Of a DNA stretch of 64,000 bases, positions 8,288 through 17,756 are shown one piece after another. The stretch is taken from the NCBI RefSeq assembly GCF_010470675.1, contig NZ_VOIQ01000012.1, forward strand, positions 62,001 through 126,000, given 5' to 3'. The DNA is from Desulfovibrio sp. JC010 (GTDB taxonomy: Bacteria; Desulfobacterota; Desulfovibrionia; Desulfovibrionales; Desulfovibrionaceae). Every line of letters begins with the position of its first letter. Positions within the stretch are counted from its first letter, which is position 1. The position numbers and the translations under genes are program-made. The notes under the pieces were generated by a model. That model was not told the DNA's origin, did not search any database, and was given only the letters and a program-made list of their open reading frames with translations.

Positions 8288-8473
8288 ATGTTTTTTAGAA
8301 CTTTTCTTGCTTTTGCCAGCATATCCTGTCTGGTCGGGCTCATGTTTTTGAATACCGGATGCTCCGCCATTGCCTATTATGATTATGAGCCGGAGAATCC
8401 CTATGAAGACCTGCCAAAGTCATCCATTCCTGAGGTTATGGGCTTTGGAGCGATGCTTAGCGGACAATCCTGA
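8288..8473 (+). CDS. Small putative lipoprotein
   Basis: A 61-residue product if started at the ATG at 8288, which has GGAGAG 8 bases upstream; an in-frame ATG at 8243 (with GGGAGG) would add 15 residues. The N terminus is a lipoprotein-like signal: Arg, a hydrophobic run (FLAFASISCLVGLMFL), then NTGC with Cys near residue 25. The mature part is only about 37 residues, rich in Tyr, Glu and Pro. The lipobox is imperfect (Asn at -3). No family is recognised. It stands alone after a terminator, before the Tat-exported HD gene. Confidence 0.55.
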   Translation: MFFRTFLAFASISCLVGLMFLNTGCSAIAYYDYEPENPYEDLPKSSIPEVMGFGAMLSGQS

Positions 8474-8609
8474 GTCAGTGGTGGATATCATTAATCTGAC
8501 ACAATCTTGTAATTGAAACGGGGTCTTACCGTAATCTGTTTGTCAAAAATATCGCGCATATATTCCATGTCCAAGGGGAGGACTAATCACACTTATAAGG
8601 AGTTGCACT

Positions 8610-9719
8610 ATGGAAAGACGCGAATTTTTGAAAATGGGTATTGTTGCCGGGGCCGCTGTGGCAGCCGCTTCCATGCCTGCTATGGCCGAGGCATCCTACA
8701 CTGAGTTCACTATCGAAGACTGCATGAATCTCACTCCGCAGCAGATGGCGGAAAATTCCGGCGCTGTCATGGAGTCATGGAAATATATCCAGCGTCAGGC
8801 CGGAAGCATCAAGAATCCCAAGCTGCGTGAAGCCGTGCAGGGGATTATTGAAAATCCCGCGCCCAAGCTCATGTCTGTTGTGACCGGGCGTAAGAAAGCA
8901 GTATACAAAGAACTTGAAAAGAACGGCTGGCTCAAGGGTGTTTCCTACGAAGCCTTCCTTCCTGAAAACGGTTCCGTTAAAAAAGCCAACCAGCCTTTCT
9001 ACACCGCACCCGGCAGCGGTTACTCCAGCCACCACAGTTATCCCGGTGGTTTGGCCACTCACACAGCCCTGAACGTTGAAATGTCTCTGGCCCTTTACGA
9101 CAACTATGACAAAATTTACGGTTTCAATCTTGACCGCGATGTTGTTGTTGCCGCCCAGATCCTGCACGACCTGCACAAACCGTGGGTTTTTCAGTGGCAG
9201 AAAGACGGCTCCAGCCGCAATGAGAACAAGCTTGCCGGAACCGGTGAACATCACGTCCTCGGTGTAGCCGAGTCCATCGTTCGCGGTCTTTCCGCTGATG
9301 TTTGTGTGGCACAGGCCTGCGCCCACAACCATCCCGGTTTTTCCAAGGATGAGGCTGGTCCGGTGCGCTGGCTTAAAGCTGCGGCCATCATCGCTGATGT
9401 TGATCCGGTTAAATACGGACTGCTTGCTGCTGACGGCAAGACCCTGCCTCTGCAGCGCAGCATGGAAGCTTTTGTCACCCACCTCGGCGACCACGACTGG
9501 GTACTGACCGTTCCCGCTGCCAAGTGGCTCATCCCGGCCATGGAAGAAATTGCCATGCAGGATTACGGTATGAGCAAGTCCGACCTCAAGTCTGCTAAGT
9601 TCTATGCCTTCCGCAATACTGTTTTCAGTCAGGCCACCATTATGACCCTTTACCACCTCATGCAGCACGATGGTAAAGAGGCCCTGCGCAAGCAGGTTCA
9701 GGCTATTGTGAAAGCCTAA
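8610..9719 (+). CDS. Tat-exported HD-domain (YhaM-like) protein
   Basis: A 369-residue protein starting behind AAGGAG. The N terminus is a twin-arginine signal: RREFLKMG, a weakly hydrophobic Ala-rich stretch, then AMA-EA with likely cleavage near residue 26. The mature protein carries an HD-superfamily pattern: SHHSYPGGLATH (140-151), ILHDLHK (184-190, the HD pair His186-Asp187), EHHVLG (213-218) and AHNHPG (238-243). The HHxYxGGLxxHT start is typical of the YhaM/HD metal phosphohydrolase group, which act in the cytoplasm on nucleotides or RNA. An exported member folded with its metals before Tat transport is unusual. Substrate unknown; periplasmic nucleotide or phosphoester hydrolysis is inference. 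Confidence 0.8.
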   Translation: MERREFLKMGIVAGAAVAAASMPAMAEASYTEFTIEDCMNLTPQQMAENSGAVMESWKYIQRQAGSIKNPKLREAVQGIIENPAPKLMSVVTGRKKAVYKELEKNGWLKGVSYEAFLPENGSVKKANQPFYTAPGSGYSSHHSYPGGLATHTALNVEMSLALYDNYDKIYGFNLDRDVVVAAQILHDLHKPWVFQWQKDGSSRNENKLAGTGEHHVLGVAESIVRGLSADVCVAQACAHNHPGFSKDEAGPVRWLKAAAIIADVDPVKYGLLAADGKTLPLQRSMEAFVTHLGDHDWVLTVPAAKWLIPAMEEIAMQDYGMSKSDLKSAKFYAFRNTVFSQATIMTLYHLMQHDGKEALRKQVQAIVKA

Positions 9720-9744
9720 ATATACTTAGATATACGCAGCAAAC

Positions 9745-9783
9745 AAAAAAGGCGGTTGTCGAACATCGACAACCGCCTTTTTT
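9745..9783. terminator. Strong bidirectional terminator
   Basis: An 18-bp perfect stem, A6 plus GGCGGTTGTCGA (9745-9762) pairing with its complement ending in T6 (9766-9783), with a 3-base loop. It serves both converging genes. Confidence 0.93.
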
Positions 9784-9801
9784 CATGAAAACGAAAGAGT
9801 C

Positions 9802-10113
9802 TCAGCTTTCCATGTACTCGTGCAGGGCCTGACAGAGCTGGTCCGCACAGGATGTGGATTTCTTACCGCAGGTGATTCCTTCAAGGGTGAGGATAATTTT
9901 TTCAAGTTCCATACCCTTCACAAGTGCGGAGATGGCTTTTAGGTTGCCGTCACAGCCTCCGGTGAAGTTCAGGTAGGTGATTTTGTTGTCTTCCACCTTA
10001 AAGCGGATCATTTTCGCACAGACTCCTTTGGGAGTGAAAACCTGGCTGTCGTCAGGAGCTTCGGCTCCGCCCAGAGGGTTGAGCATGGTCGGTTGCAGGG
10101 TGATGTTTTCCAT
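9802..10113 (-). CDS. TSCPD-domain protein (TIGR03905-like), four cysteines
   Basis: A 103-residue protein matching the small TSCPD family from about residue 24: PKGVCAKMIRF, GGCDGNLKAI, then GITCGKKSTSCADQL. The four conserved Cys are present; the signature reads TSCAD where most members have TSCPD. In vitamin-B12-dependent ribonucleotide reductases this domain is C-terminal and thought to bind metal or act in redox exchange; the stand-alone forms are uncharacterised. The start has AGAGGAAAAA upstream. It is divergent from the radical SAM/SPASM gene, with a 231-base AT-rich gap in which I see no structured signal. Confidence 0.85.
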   Translation of the reverse strand: MENITLQPTMLNPLGGAEAPDDSQVFTPKGVCAKMIRFKVEDNKITYLNFTGGCDGNLKAISALVKGMELEKIILTLEGITCGKKSTSCADQLCQALHEYMES

Positions 10114-10344
10114 TTTTTCCTCTGTATTTGATTAAGGTCATATCCAGCGCATGAAAGGGTGGATAAGTGTTGAATTAATTGTGCTGAAAGTTATTCATCA
10201 TGAAAATGCGGTTCAGGTCAAGAGGGTACTGCGGGCCGTCTTAAGGCTTGTCTTTTGACTTTTGGGACTTATTATGGAATTTCATTGTTTTGCTGTTTGG
10301 CAAATAAAGAAAATTAATTTGAATATCAGATAAGGATGGATGGA

Positions 10345-11694
10345 ATGTTGAAACAAACCACGGGCGGGCCGCTTGAAAAATTTCCTGCAGCTTTTCGGGA
10401 ATACCCGGCAAGGCTGCAGGTGGAGGTCACCACCCGCTGCAATATGAACTGCTCCATGTGTGTGAAATATGCACCGGAGAGCGATATTCCTGAAACCGAT
10501 ATCAGTCTGGAAGATTTCAAGAAGCTTGGCCCTGCCTTGGAGCATTGTGAGAAGCTGGTTCTGAACGGCATCGGCGAACCCCTGCTGCATCCTGGTCTTG
10601 CGGCCATGGCAGCCTTTGCCCGTGAGCGTATGCCCAAGCACGGTTCCATCGGATTTCAGACCAACGGGCTGCTTTTTACTGAAGCAAGGGCGCGGGAACT
10701 GGTGGAAGCCGGAGTGGACACCTTCTGCATCTCAGTTGACTCCGTTGATTCTTCGGTTAGCGGCGGCGAACTGCACGGGCAGTCCAGTACGGAAAGACTG
10801 GCTCACACTTTCGCGCTGCTCAAGCAGGCGGCAGAACATAGCGGCAGCCAGATCAAGCTGGGCGCAGAATTTGTCCTCATGGCTGATACATATAAACAAT
10901 TGCCTGATGTCATCCGCTGGGCTGCGGGGCAGGGTGCGGAGTTTGTGCTTTGTTCACACGTGCTGGCCTACCACGAATCCATGCAGGAGCAATCACTGTT
11001 CAATCCCAATACCCCTGCTGCAACTGAACTGTTTGATAAGTGGAATGATATTGCCCGTGATCAGGGGCAGGATCTGCAGAATTATTTCAGCTTTGTCTGG
11101 AATCCGGGCCGGAGTATGAAGCGTGAAAAGCTTTTTGATCTTATCCGCGAGATGCGTGCCGATGCGGAGCTTCGCGGAATCTGGATAAATCTGCGCAATC
11201 TGGCGGACTGGGATCAGCGTCGTCGCACTGACGAGTATCAACAGCTGCTGGATATTTATGCTTATTCGGAAGAACTGGCCGCTGAACTGGGAGTTGATTT
11301 ACGCTTGCCGCCGCTTATGGCTGAAAATGAACTGAGCTGTTCATTTGTGGAAGAAGGTGCCGCGTTCATCACTTCAAACGGCGATGTTTCGCCCTGCCAG
11401 TTTCTCTGGCACAGCTGTACCTGTTATCTGGACGGCAGCGAAAAGCTGCTTCGTCAGAAAAAATTCGGGAATATCAAAGGCGTGGAAATCAGTGAAATAT
11501 GGGATTCGGTGCCTTACAAAGTCTTTCGCTCGGACGTGCTGGAGTACGAATATCCCTACTGCTCAAACTGTCCCATGGCTCCCTGTGATGATATCATCGG
11601 GCGCAGCACTGAATTTGAATGTGACTGCCTTGGAGTTGAGGTCCCCTGCGGGCACTGTCCGTGGGCCATGGGCGGGCTGCAATGCCTGATGTGA
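10345..11694 (+). CDS. Radical SAM/SPASM-domain protein, possible metalloenzyme maturase
   Basis: A 449-residue enzyme. The radical SAM cluster motif is TRCNMNCSMC (Cys32, 36, 39), followed by NGIGEPLLHP and the strand FQTNG. The C-terminal part is Cys-rich in a SPASM-like arrangement: SCSF, SPCQFLWHSCTC, YCSNCPMAPCDD, CDCLG and CGHCPW, enough for one or two auxiliary Fe-S clusters. This resembles the group called putative metalloenzyme radical SAM/SPASM maturases in Geobacter and Desulfovibrio; that assignment is from memory of the pattern. I chose the ATG at 10345 (GGATGG upstream); the ATG at 10336 adds three residues. No peptide substrate gene is evident nearby. Confidence 0.85.
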   Translation: MLKQTTGGPLEKFPAAFREYPARLQVEVTTRCNMNCSMCVKYAPESDIPETDISLEDFKKLGPALEHCEKLVLNGIGEPLLHPGLAAMAAFARERMPKHGSIGFQTNGLLFTEARARELVEAGVDTFCISVDSVDSSVSGGELHGQSSTERLAHTFALLKQAAEHSGSQIKLGAEFVLMADTYKQLPDVIRWAAGQGAEFVLCSHVLAYHESMQEQSLFNPNTPAATELFDKWNDIARDQGQDLQNYFSFVWNPGRSMKREKLFDLIREMRADAELRGIWINLRNLADWDQRRRTDEYQQLLDIYAYSEELAAELGVDLRLPPLMAENELSCSFVEEGAAFITSNGDVSPCQFLWHSCTCYLDGSEKLLRQKKFGNIKGVEISEIWDSVPYKVFRSDVLEYEYPYCSNCPMAPCDDIIGRSTEFECDCLGVEVPCGHCPWAMGGLQCLM

Positions 11695-11723
11695 TCGCTT
11701 ACGTGAAAATGAACATGTAAATG

Positions 11724-11757
11724 AAAAGGGCACCCGCTGGGGTGCCCTTTTTTTATT
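11724..11757. terminator. Bidirectional terminator
   Basis: AAAAGGGCACCC (11724-11735) pairs with GGGTGCCCTTTT (11740-11751) over a 4-base loop, followed by more T. It ends the radical SAM gene and the convergent glpR gene. Confidence 0.9.
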
Positions 11758-12580
11758 CGTCTTCTTCCGGATCAGGCTCGGTTACAAAGAGATCTACCTC
11801 TTTGCTTTTCATCAGGTCGCAGAAGACCTGCGGCGGCCTTTTGTCGGTGAATATCGCATCGATCTCGCCGAGGTCGGCAATGCGGACCATGGCGTTGCGG
11901 TTGAATTTGGTGTGGTCGGTGACCAGAAAAATATTGCGGGCATTGTTGATGATTTCACGGGCTACGCGCACTTCGTGGTAATCGTAGTCGAGCAGGGTGC
12001 CGTCCTCATCAATGCCGGAAACCCCGATAATGCCGTAATCCACCTTGAACTGTTTAATGAATTCCACGGTGGCTTCCCCGGTAATCCCCTTGTCGCGCTG
12101 GCGGACCATGCCTCCGGCCACGATCACTTCGCAATCGTTGTTGCTCATGGTCTGGGCCACGTTGAGGTTGTTGGTGATAATGCGCAGGGACTTGTGATTG
12201 GAGAGGGCTTTGGCAACTTCTTCGGTGGTCGTTCCGATATTTATGAACATGGAAGCATGTTCGGGAATGTGCTTGGCGACCATTTCGGCGATGAGCCTTT
12301 TTTCCTGATGCAGGATGTTCCGGCGTGCGCTGTAGTCAACATTTTCCACACTGGAAGCTCTTCCAGCTCCACCGTGGAAACGCTGCAACAGGTTGTGTTT
12401 ACAGAGTTTGTTGATATCCCTTCTGATTGTCTGGGGGGTTACTTCAAAATGCTGTGCAAGGGATTCAATGGGGGTGAAGCCTCTTTCATTAACAATATTA
12501 AAGATTTCCCGTTGTCTTTTTGATAATGACTCGAGATTGAATTTCATGCCTTTGTTCTTTCTTTTTTGTTTTTCAGTCAA
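11753..12580 (-). CDS. glpR: GlpR-like DeoR-family repressor of glycerol genes
   Basis: A DeoR-type repressor closely matching E. coli GlpR in layout. A winged helix-turn-helix (LSKRQREIFNIV ... VTPQTIRRDINKL) is followed by a phosphosugar-sensing domain with FINIGTTTEEVA, RIITNNLNVA, GEATVEFIKQF and DYDYHEVR. Such repressors release DNA on binding glycerol-3-phosphate. It is divergent from glpD-glpF-glpK, the usual target set. I take the TTG at 12580 as start because AAGGAG lies 9 bases upstream, giving 275 residues; the ATG at 12547 (264 residues) has a poor ribosome site and an in-frame ATG at 12613 is also possible. Autoregulation is suggested by an operator-like repeat upstream (12668-12693). 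Confidence 0.9.
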   Translation of the reverse strand: MTEKQKRKNKGMKFNLESLSKRQREIFNIVNERGFTPIESLAQHFEVTPQTIRRDINKLCKHNLLQRFHGGAGRASSVENVDYSARRNILHQEKRLIAEMVAKHIPEHASMFINIGTTTEEVAKALSNHKSLRIITNNLNVAQTMSNNDCEVIVAGGMVRQRDKGITGEATVEFIKQFKVDYGIIGVSGIDEDGTLLDYDYHEVRVAREIINNARNIFLVTDHTKFNRNAMVRIADLGEIDAIFTDKRPPQVFCDLMKSKEVDLFVTEPDPEEDE

Positions 12581-12667
12581 AATGACCGTCTCCTTCCTTT
12601 CACCACCGAACAATTTTGCTTATATAATGAGAGACTTCGGTATTTTTGTTTCTTTTTCTACCCAAAG

Positions 12668-12693
12668 GTATTCGTTTCATGTAAAATGAAAAC
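12668..12693. promoter_or_regulatory. Operator-like repeat upstream of glpR
   Basis: GGTATTCGTTTC at 12668-12679 is identical to a 12-base stretch upstream of glpF (15325-15336). Here it continues into an inverted partner: TTTCAT (12675-12680), 5 bases, ATGAAA (12686-12691). It lies about 90 bases upstream of the glpR start and is a candidate GlpR site. Confidence 0.45.
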
Positions 12694-12870
12694 TGATACC
12701 TTATGTGTCCATTGTGTAGCAGCACTCGCACACACAAGCAAGGCAAAGGAGTTATTTTTACCGGAAATGATTTTTTGCGTTGATTGTTTTTTCATTTTTG
12801 AATGAAAGAAGAGTGATAATTAATGTTTTTAAACTCTTGAGTTCCTTTTATTGCAGCTCAAAGTAACATT

Positions 12871-12890
12871 TTTGATTCGCGAATCGAAAA
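12871..12890. promoter_or_regulatory. Palindrome in the glpR-glpD intergenic region
   Basis: A perfect 12-base palindrome GATTCGCGAATC (12874-12885) lies in an AT-rich setting (TTT before, GAAAA after). The TTCG...CGAA half sites match the type bound by GlpR/DeoR proteins. The whole interval between glpR and glpD (12581-13166) is otherwise AT-rich non-coding sequence. Confidence 0.4.
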
Positions 12891-12994
12891 TTAATTTTAA
12901 GCCTTAAGGTATGGTTTTTATTTTCTTTTTGTATGAATGTCTTGCAAAATGAAAATAAATTCTTGTCATATTGTTTTCAATATGTCACATTTTG

Positions 12995-13050
12995 TTCAAA
13001 AGCGAAACGGAAAGAGGTGGCTTACGAAATTTTCAGCGTTTCGCTTTGAA
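12995..13050. promoter_or_regulatory. Long inverted repeat upstream of glpD
   Basis: TTCAAAAGCGAAACG (12995-13009) is matched in inverse by CGTTTCGCTTTGAA (13037-13050), differing by one extra A, with a 27-base spacer. Each arm holds the GAAAC/GTTTC core found at the glpF operator. It could be two facing repressor sites for looping, or a leader hairpin about 115 bases upstream of the glpD start. Confidence 0.45.
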
Positions 13051-13166
13051 ATATGATGCGTGGGAGGAATCCGATCCCGATGGTTAGCTTTACTAAGGAT
13101 ACGGGTTCATATGTTCATTACAATTTTTATCCACCGTTCGCGGTCGGTTTATAGAGTGGGTGTTGC

Positions 13167-14729
13167 ATGAAACGTTCAGATTTTATCCAGCAGATGGAAG
13201 ACAGTTCAAAGGTCTGGGATTTCATTATTATAGGTGGTGGTGCTACCGGTCTCGGTTCCGGTCTTGATGCTGCTGCCCGTGGTTACTCTGTGCTCCTTCT
13301 TGAGCAGGGTGACTTTGCCGAGGCTACTTCCAGCCGCAGTACCAAAATGGTTCACGGCGGTGTAAGATACCTCGCACAGGGTAATATTTCTCTGGTAATG
13401 GAAGCTCTTTACGAGCGTGGTATTCTCAAGCAGAACGCGCCGCATATGTGCTACAATCAGAAGTTTATCGTACCCGACTACAAATGGTTCGGGATTCCCT
13501 ACTACGGTATCGGTCTGAAGTGCTACGATATGCTGGCCAGAAAATACAGCTTCGGTCCTTCCCAGATCTACTCCAAGAAATCTGTGATGAAGGAAGTGCC
13601 CGGTGTTCTCGCCAAGAAACTCAAAGGCGGCGTGACCTACCATGACGGTCAGTTTGATGATGCCCGTCTGGCTCTGACCCTTGCCCGCACCATGGCTGAC
13701 ATGGGCGGATGCCCCATGAACCACACCAAGGTTACCGACCTGGTTAAGAGTTCCACCGGCTACGTCTGCGGTGTAAAAGCTGAAGACAAGCTTTCCGGCA
13801 AATCTTACGAACTGAAAGCAAAAGCTGTTATCAACGCCACCGGTATTTTCACCGATGACATCATGAACATGGATAACGGCGAGCACAAAAAGCTCATCGC
13901 TCCCAGTCAGGGTATCCACATCGTTATCGACCGTGACTTTCTCGGCGGCGATACCGGTATCATGGTTCCCAAGACCGACGACGGCCGCGTAATTTTCTTC
14001 GTGCCCTGGCACGGCAAGGTTGTTGTCGGTACCACTGACACCGCCCTTGACGGCGTATGCATGGAACCCAAGCCGCTTGAAGAAGAAATCAACTTCCTTG
14101 TTGAGCACTCTGCAAGATACCTTGCCAAGGCCCCGACCCGCGCGGATGTCCGCAGTGTGTTCACCGGTATCCGTCCTCTGATTGCAGCAGGTGATTCCGA
14201 ATCCACCTCCGCACTTTCCAGAGACCATTACCTGACCGTGTCCCCCAACAAGCTGCTGACCATTGCCGGCGGTAAGTGGACCACTTACAGGCACATGGCT
14301 GAAGACTGCATTGATAACGCAATCCAGATGGGCGGCCTGCCTTTCCGTCCCTGCGTGACCAAGAACGTCAAGCTGCACGGTTACACCGAAGATTTCGACC
14401 ACAACGACCACATGCATGTTTACGGTAGCGAAGCTGCTGAAATCAAAGCTCTGGCTGAAGAATACCCCGAGCTTGATACCCGCATGCATGAAAGACTGCC
14501 TTACTCCTGGCTTGAAGTTGTCTGGGCTGCCCGTAATGAATGGGCACAGACTGTCGGCGATGCTCTGTCCCGCAGAACCAGAGCACTGATCATCGATGCC
14601 AAGGCTGCCAACGAAGTTGCTCCCAAAGCTGCTGAAATCATGGCCAAAGAGCTTGGCAAAGATGAAGCATGGATCAAAGAGCAGACTGAACAGTTCCAGG
14701 AGCTGGCTAAGAACTATATTGTAGACTAA
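13167..14729 (+). CDS. glpD: FAD-dependent glycerol-3-phosphate dehydrogenase
   Basis: A 520-residue flavoprotein converting sn-glycerol-3-phosphate to dihydroxyacetone phosphate while passing electrons to the membrane quinone pool. The N-terminal dinucleotide fold is IIGGGATGLGSGLDAA with the acidic end LLLEQGDFAEATSSRSTKMVHGGVRYL, the GlpA/GlpD signature. FAD-domain motifs follow in GIRPLI and GGKWTTYRHMAED. Length fits the GlpD group. It begins the glycerol regulon, divergent from glpR and followed by glpF and glpK. Codon use is strongly biased, as in highly expressed genes. The ribosome site is weak (GTGGGTG). Whether it is called GlpA or GlpD depends on partner subunits; no glpB or glpC follows. 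Confidence 0.93.
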   Translation: MKRSDFIQQMEDSSKVWDFIIIGGGATGLGSGLDAAARGYSVLLLEQGDFAEATSSRSTKMVHGGVRYLAQGNISLVMEALYERGILKQNAPHMCYNQKFIVPDYKWFGIPYYGIGLKCYDMLARKYSFGPSQIYSKKSVMKEVPGVLAKKLKGGVTYHDGQFDDARLALTLARTMADMGGCPMNHTKVTDLVKSSTGYVCGVKAEDKLSGKSYELKAKAVINATGIFTDDIMNMDNGEHKKLIAPSQGIHIVIDRDFLGGDTGIMVPKTDDGRVIFFVPWHGKVVVGTTDTALDGVCMEPKPLEEEINFLVEHSARYLAKAPTRADVRSVFTGIRPLIAAGDSESTSALSRDHYLTVSPNKLLTIAGGKWTTYRHMAEDCIDNAIQMGGLPFRPCVTKNVKLHGYTEDFDHNDHMHVYGSEAAEIKALAEEYPELDTRMHERLPYSWLEVVWAARNEWAQTVGDALSRRTRALIIDAKAANEVAPKAAEIMAKELGKDEAWIKEQTEQFQELAKNYIVD

Positions 14730-14758
14730 CATATAATATATTGCGATTTTTCCGGTCC

Positions 14759-14926
14759 GGGTGTTGATGTATCCCTACTGCATCAACACCCATCCGGAGT
14801 ATTGCATGAACATATTTCGCACTGTTTTCAGTGCACCATATTCTCCAAAGAACGATGGGGGGCTTCCCTACCCCCGTCACCACTTCCCTTTGCCGTCGGT
14901 CGCCTGGACCGACGGCTTCTTTTTTT
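14759..14926 (+). ncRNA. Candidate structured RNA between glpD and glpF (may also encode a 42-residue peptide)
   Basis: The 659-base gap between glpD and glpF holds four hairpins in 168 bases: GGGTGTTGATG (14759-14769) with CATCAACACCC (14781-14791); GCACTG-TTTT-CAGTGC (14819-14834); a G-run/C-run pair near 14855-14875; and the terminator at 14892. This could be a 3' leader of glpD, a small RNA or an unknown regulatory element. A competing reading is a small ORF from the ATG at 14805 (GGAG upstream) through 42 codons to a stop beyond the terminator stem, ending in WTDGFFFSF. I recognise no known RNA family. Downstream, 14930-15388 is AT-rich and holds the glpF control region. Confidence 0.35.
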
Positions 14927-14927
14927 C
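14892..14927 (+). terminator. Rho-independent terminator
   Basis: GCCGTCGGTC (14892-14901) pairs with GACCGACGGC (14907-14916) over a 5-base loop, followed by TTCTTTTTTT. It separates glpD and the structured segment from the glpF promoter region. Confidence 0.9.
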
Positions 14928-15324
14928 ATTTTAATGCAAAAAAATAGTGTGTCCGTGTTGGAAATCGAGTATATTCAATTTCAATTTCTTTACACGGATG
15001 TTCACATGGCATGCATAGGCGCCTGCACGAAACCGTTTGTGTTTACGGTTAAGTTCCATTTTCGTTTCAGGTAAATGGGCTCAAAGTGTTGCTATGTGTC
15101 ATAAAACCCGCACTGTTAGCGGAGAATGGAGGTGTGAAAGAGAAAAAAAATTTTTGAACCGGATGTTGCAACTGTTTAATATCAAACTCTTTTTACTAAA
15201 CCGAAAACATAAAGTGAAAATTTCTTTTCGATTTTGAACATTATGGGCTTGATTTTTTGTTTGTTACAAAATAGTGTTGATTCATAGGAAATGGAAAAGC
15301 GTAAGAGTTACTCGAACGCGAGGT

Positions 15325-15351
15325 GGTATTCGTTTCCGAAAAGAAACGAAT
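15325..15351. promoter_or_regulatory. Candidate GlpR operator upstream of glpF
   Basis: ATTCGTTTC (15328-15336) and GAAACGAAT (15343-15351) form a perfect 9-base inverted repeat with 6 bases between, ending 37 bases before the glpF start. The left arm, extended to GGTATTCGTTTC, recurs upstream of glpR. The placement suits repression of the glpF-glpK transcript. Confidence 0.6.
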
Positions 15352-15388
15352 TTGTGTTTTAACTGCTTTAAGAGATGTGGGAGTGATT

Positions 15389-16096
15389 ATGAGTCCTTTC
15401 TTAGGCGAAGTAATTGGTACAATGATTCTGACACTTTTCGGTTGCGGCGTAGTTGCCAACGTTCTTCTTGAAAAGTCCAAAGGTCAGAACGGTGGTTGGA
15501 TTGTTATCACCATGGGTTGGGGATTTGCAGTAACATTTGCAATCTACGTAGCTGGTAAATATTCCGGCGCACACATCAACCCTGCTGTTACCATCGGTCT
15601 TGCTGCCGGCGGTTATTTTTCCTGGGGTCTGGTTCCCCTTTACATCGCAGGCCAGATGCTCGGCGCATTCATCGGTGCTGTTATCTGCTTCCTGACCTAC
15701 AAATGCCACTGGGAACCCACTGCAGATGCAGGCCTGAAACTGGCTGTATTCTCCACTGGTCCCGCAATTCGCTGCACTGGCGAAAACTTCCTCTGCGAAT
15801 TTATCGGCACCTTCTTCCTGGTATTCATCATCCTCGGTATCGGTGCCAACGAATTCACTCAGGGTCTTAACCCCCTGATCGTAGGTTTCTTCATCGTATC
15901 CATCGGCCTCTCTCTTGGTGGCCCCACCGGTTACGCTATCAACCCTGCTCGTGACCTCGGTCCCCGTATCGCTCACGCCATCCTGCCCATTCCGGGTAAA
16001 GGCGACAGCGACTGGGGATACTCCTGGATTCCTGTTGTAGCACCCATCTGCGGTGGTGTTGCAGGTGCTCTGGCATACAAAGCCCTCATCGGCTAA
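15389..16096 (+). CDS. glpF: Glycerol facilitator (aquaglyceroporin)
   Basis: A 235-residue MIP-family channel admitting glycerol across the inner membrane. Both pore motifs are present: HINPAV with NPA at 64-66 and AINPARD with NPA at 185-187. The Asp after the second NPAR is typical of glycerol facilitators rather than water-only aquaporins. Six hydrophobic helices are visible. The start is the ATG at 15389 with GGGAG upstream; an in-frame GTG at 15323 would run through the operator and is unlikely. glpK follows 82 bases later with a hairpin between. Codon use is highly biased, suggesting strong expression. Confidence 0.96.
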   Translation: MSPFLGEVIGTMILTLFGCGVVANVLLEKSKGQNGGWIVITMGWGFAVTFAIYVAGKYSGAHINPAVTIGLAAGGYFSWGLVPLYIAGQMLGAFIGAVICFLTYKCHWEPTADAGLKLAVFSTGPAIRCTGENFLCEFIGTFFLVFIILGIGANEFTQGLNPLIVGFFIVSIGLSLGGPTGYAINPARDLGPRIAHAILPIPGKGDSDWGYSWIPVVAPICGGVAGALAYKALIG

Positions 16097-16130
16097 GTTT
16101 CACGATTGATAGATAGAACTTAAATGTTAA

Positions 16131-17666
<1,536 letters not shown>

Positions 17667-17708
17667 TAGAACATACGCAGCCTAACCGCTGTATCTCACT
17701 GTATATAA

Positions 17709-17741
17709 GAAAGGCCCCGTTCGCGGGGCCTTTCTGTTTTT
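17709..17741 (+). terminator. Terminator of the glycerol operon
   Basis: GAAAGGCCCCG (17709-17719), loop TTCG, then CGGGGCCTTTC (17724-17734) and TGTTTTT. The UUCG tetraloop makes the hairpin very stable. Confidence 0.93.
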
Positions 17742-17756
17742 CGATGATTGGAGTCT

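Noticed and set aside
13206-14732. A long minus-strand open frame (508 codons) opposite glpD
   Set aside because: It is the antisense shadow of glpD, whose strong codon bias removes stops on the other strand. Its translation is low-complexity and has no domain, signal or ribosome site.
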